Positions 23,598 through 23,690 of a DNA stretch of 23,690 nucleotides are shown in pieces. This DNA is from a virus, in the IMG/VR virus record IMGVR_UViG_3300009433_000057, positions 1 to 23,690 of that record; one strand, given 5' to 3'. Position numbers and translations under genes: made by a program. Every line of letters starts with the position of its first letter. Position 1 is the stretch's first letter. Below the pieces are notes generated by a model that was not told the origin of the DNA, did not search any database, and worked only from the letters and a program-made list of their open reading frames with translations.

Positions 23598-23690
23598 TAT
23601 TTGTTACTCCCCATATTTGTAAAACCAAAATAGGCTGCGGTTACACCTGACACGGCAACAACATACACAGCAGCTATATCTGCCAGTAGT
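23597..23690 (-). CDS. C-terminal end of small membrane protein (partial)
   Basis: Reading leftward from the window edge, a frame (first full codon at 23689) encodes 30 residues ending in TAA at 23599-23597. They contain one hydrophobic helix (LLADIAAVYVVAVSGVTAAY) followed by FGFTNMGSNK. The stop overlaps the holin ATG (TAATG), which supports a real gene. The 5' part lies outside the window. It may be a second lysis-related membrane protein or a small accessory protein; the fragment is too short to tell. Confidence 0.65.
   Translation of the reverse strand, partial: LLADIAAVYVVAVSGVTAAYFGFTNMGSNK

Overview
The window looks like a fragment of a tailed bacteriophage genome. The replication genes, the lysis pair and the virion proteins match types I recall from uncultured marine (Mediterranean-type) podovirus-like phages. 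I cannot name the host. No integrase, terminase, portal, capsid or tail-fibre gene is visible, so both ends of the window cut through a larger genome. The DNA is AT-leaning and almost fully coding. Start and stop codons overlap repeatedly (ATGA, TAATG, GTGA), as is typical of phage operons.

Layout. Bases 1-127 are a leader with a weak terminator-like element. Bases 128-10670 are a rightward replication and recombination operon. Its genes are two unknown small proteins, a VRR-NUC nuclease, a coiled-coil protein, an HTH protein with a DUF6378-like domain, a family A DNA polymerase with 3'-5' exonuclease, a Cas4/RecB-like PD-(D/E)XK nuclease, a tiny basic HNH-like protein, an SNF2-type helicase, a protein with a Gp157-like outline, a small excisionase/MerR-type HTH protein, an ssDNA-binding protein, an intrinsic terminator, a primase-DUF927 helicase fusion, and a last small unknown. 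Bases 10671-10767 are the convergent junction, with a strong rightward hairpin terminator.

Bases 10768-23690 are a leftward late operon, transcribed from right to left. It holds the end of a membrane protein (cut by the window edge), a holin, a GH19 endolysin, a 410-aa protein with a DGMSDS motif, a T7 gp13-like GNAT-fold protein, a 287-aa structural/ejection protein, a 930-aa repeat-bearing protein, and a 2150-aa giant protein with a zincin (HEAGH) motif resembling phage 'large polyvalent proteins'. A candidate extended -10 promoter flanked by direct repeats lies between the endolysin and the virion genes.

How the parts work together (inference). The rightward genes would prime, unwind, protect, copy and process phage DNA. 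The leftward genes would build the internal or ejected virion proteins and lyse the cell. The points most worth a second look are the giant zincin polyprotein, the Leu at the Phe762-equivalent position of the polymerase, the GTAGGGG repeat at the convergent terminator, the G-rich loop of the terminator before the primase, and the Gly-Gly motifs shared by two late proteins.
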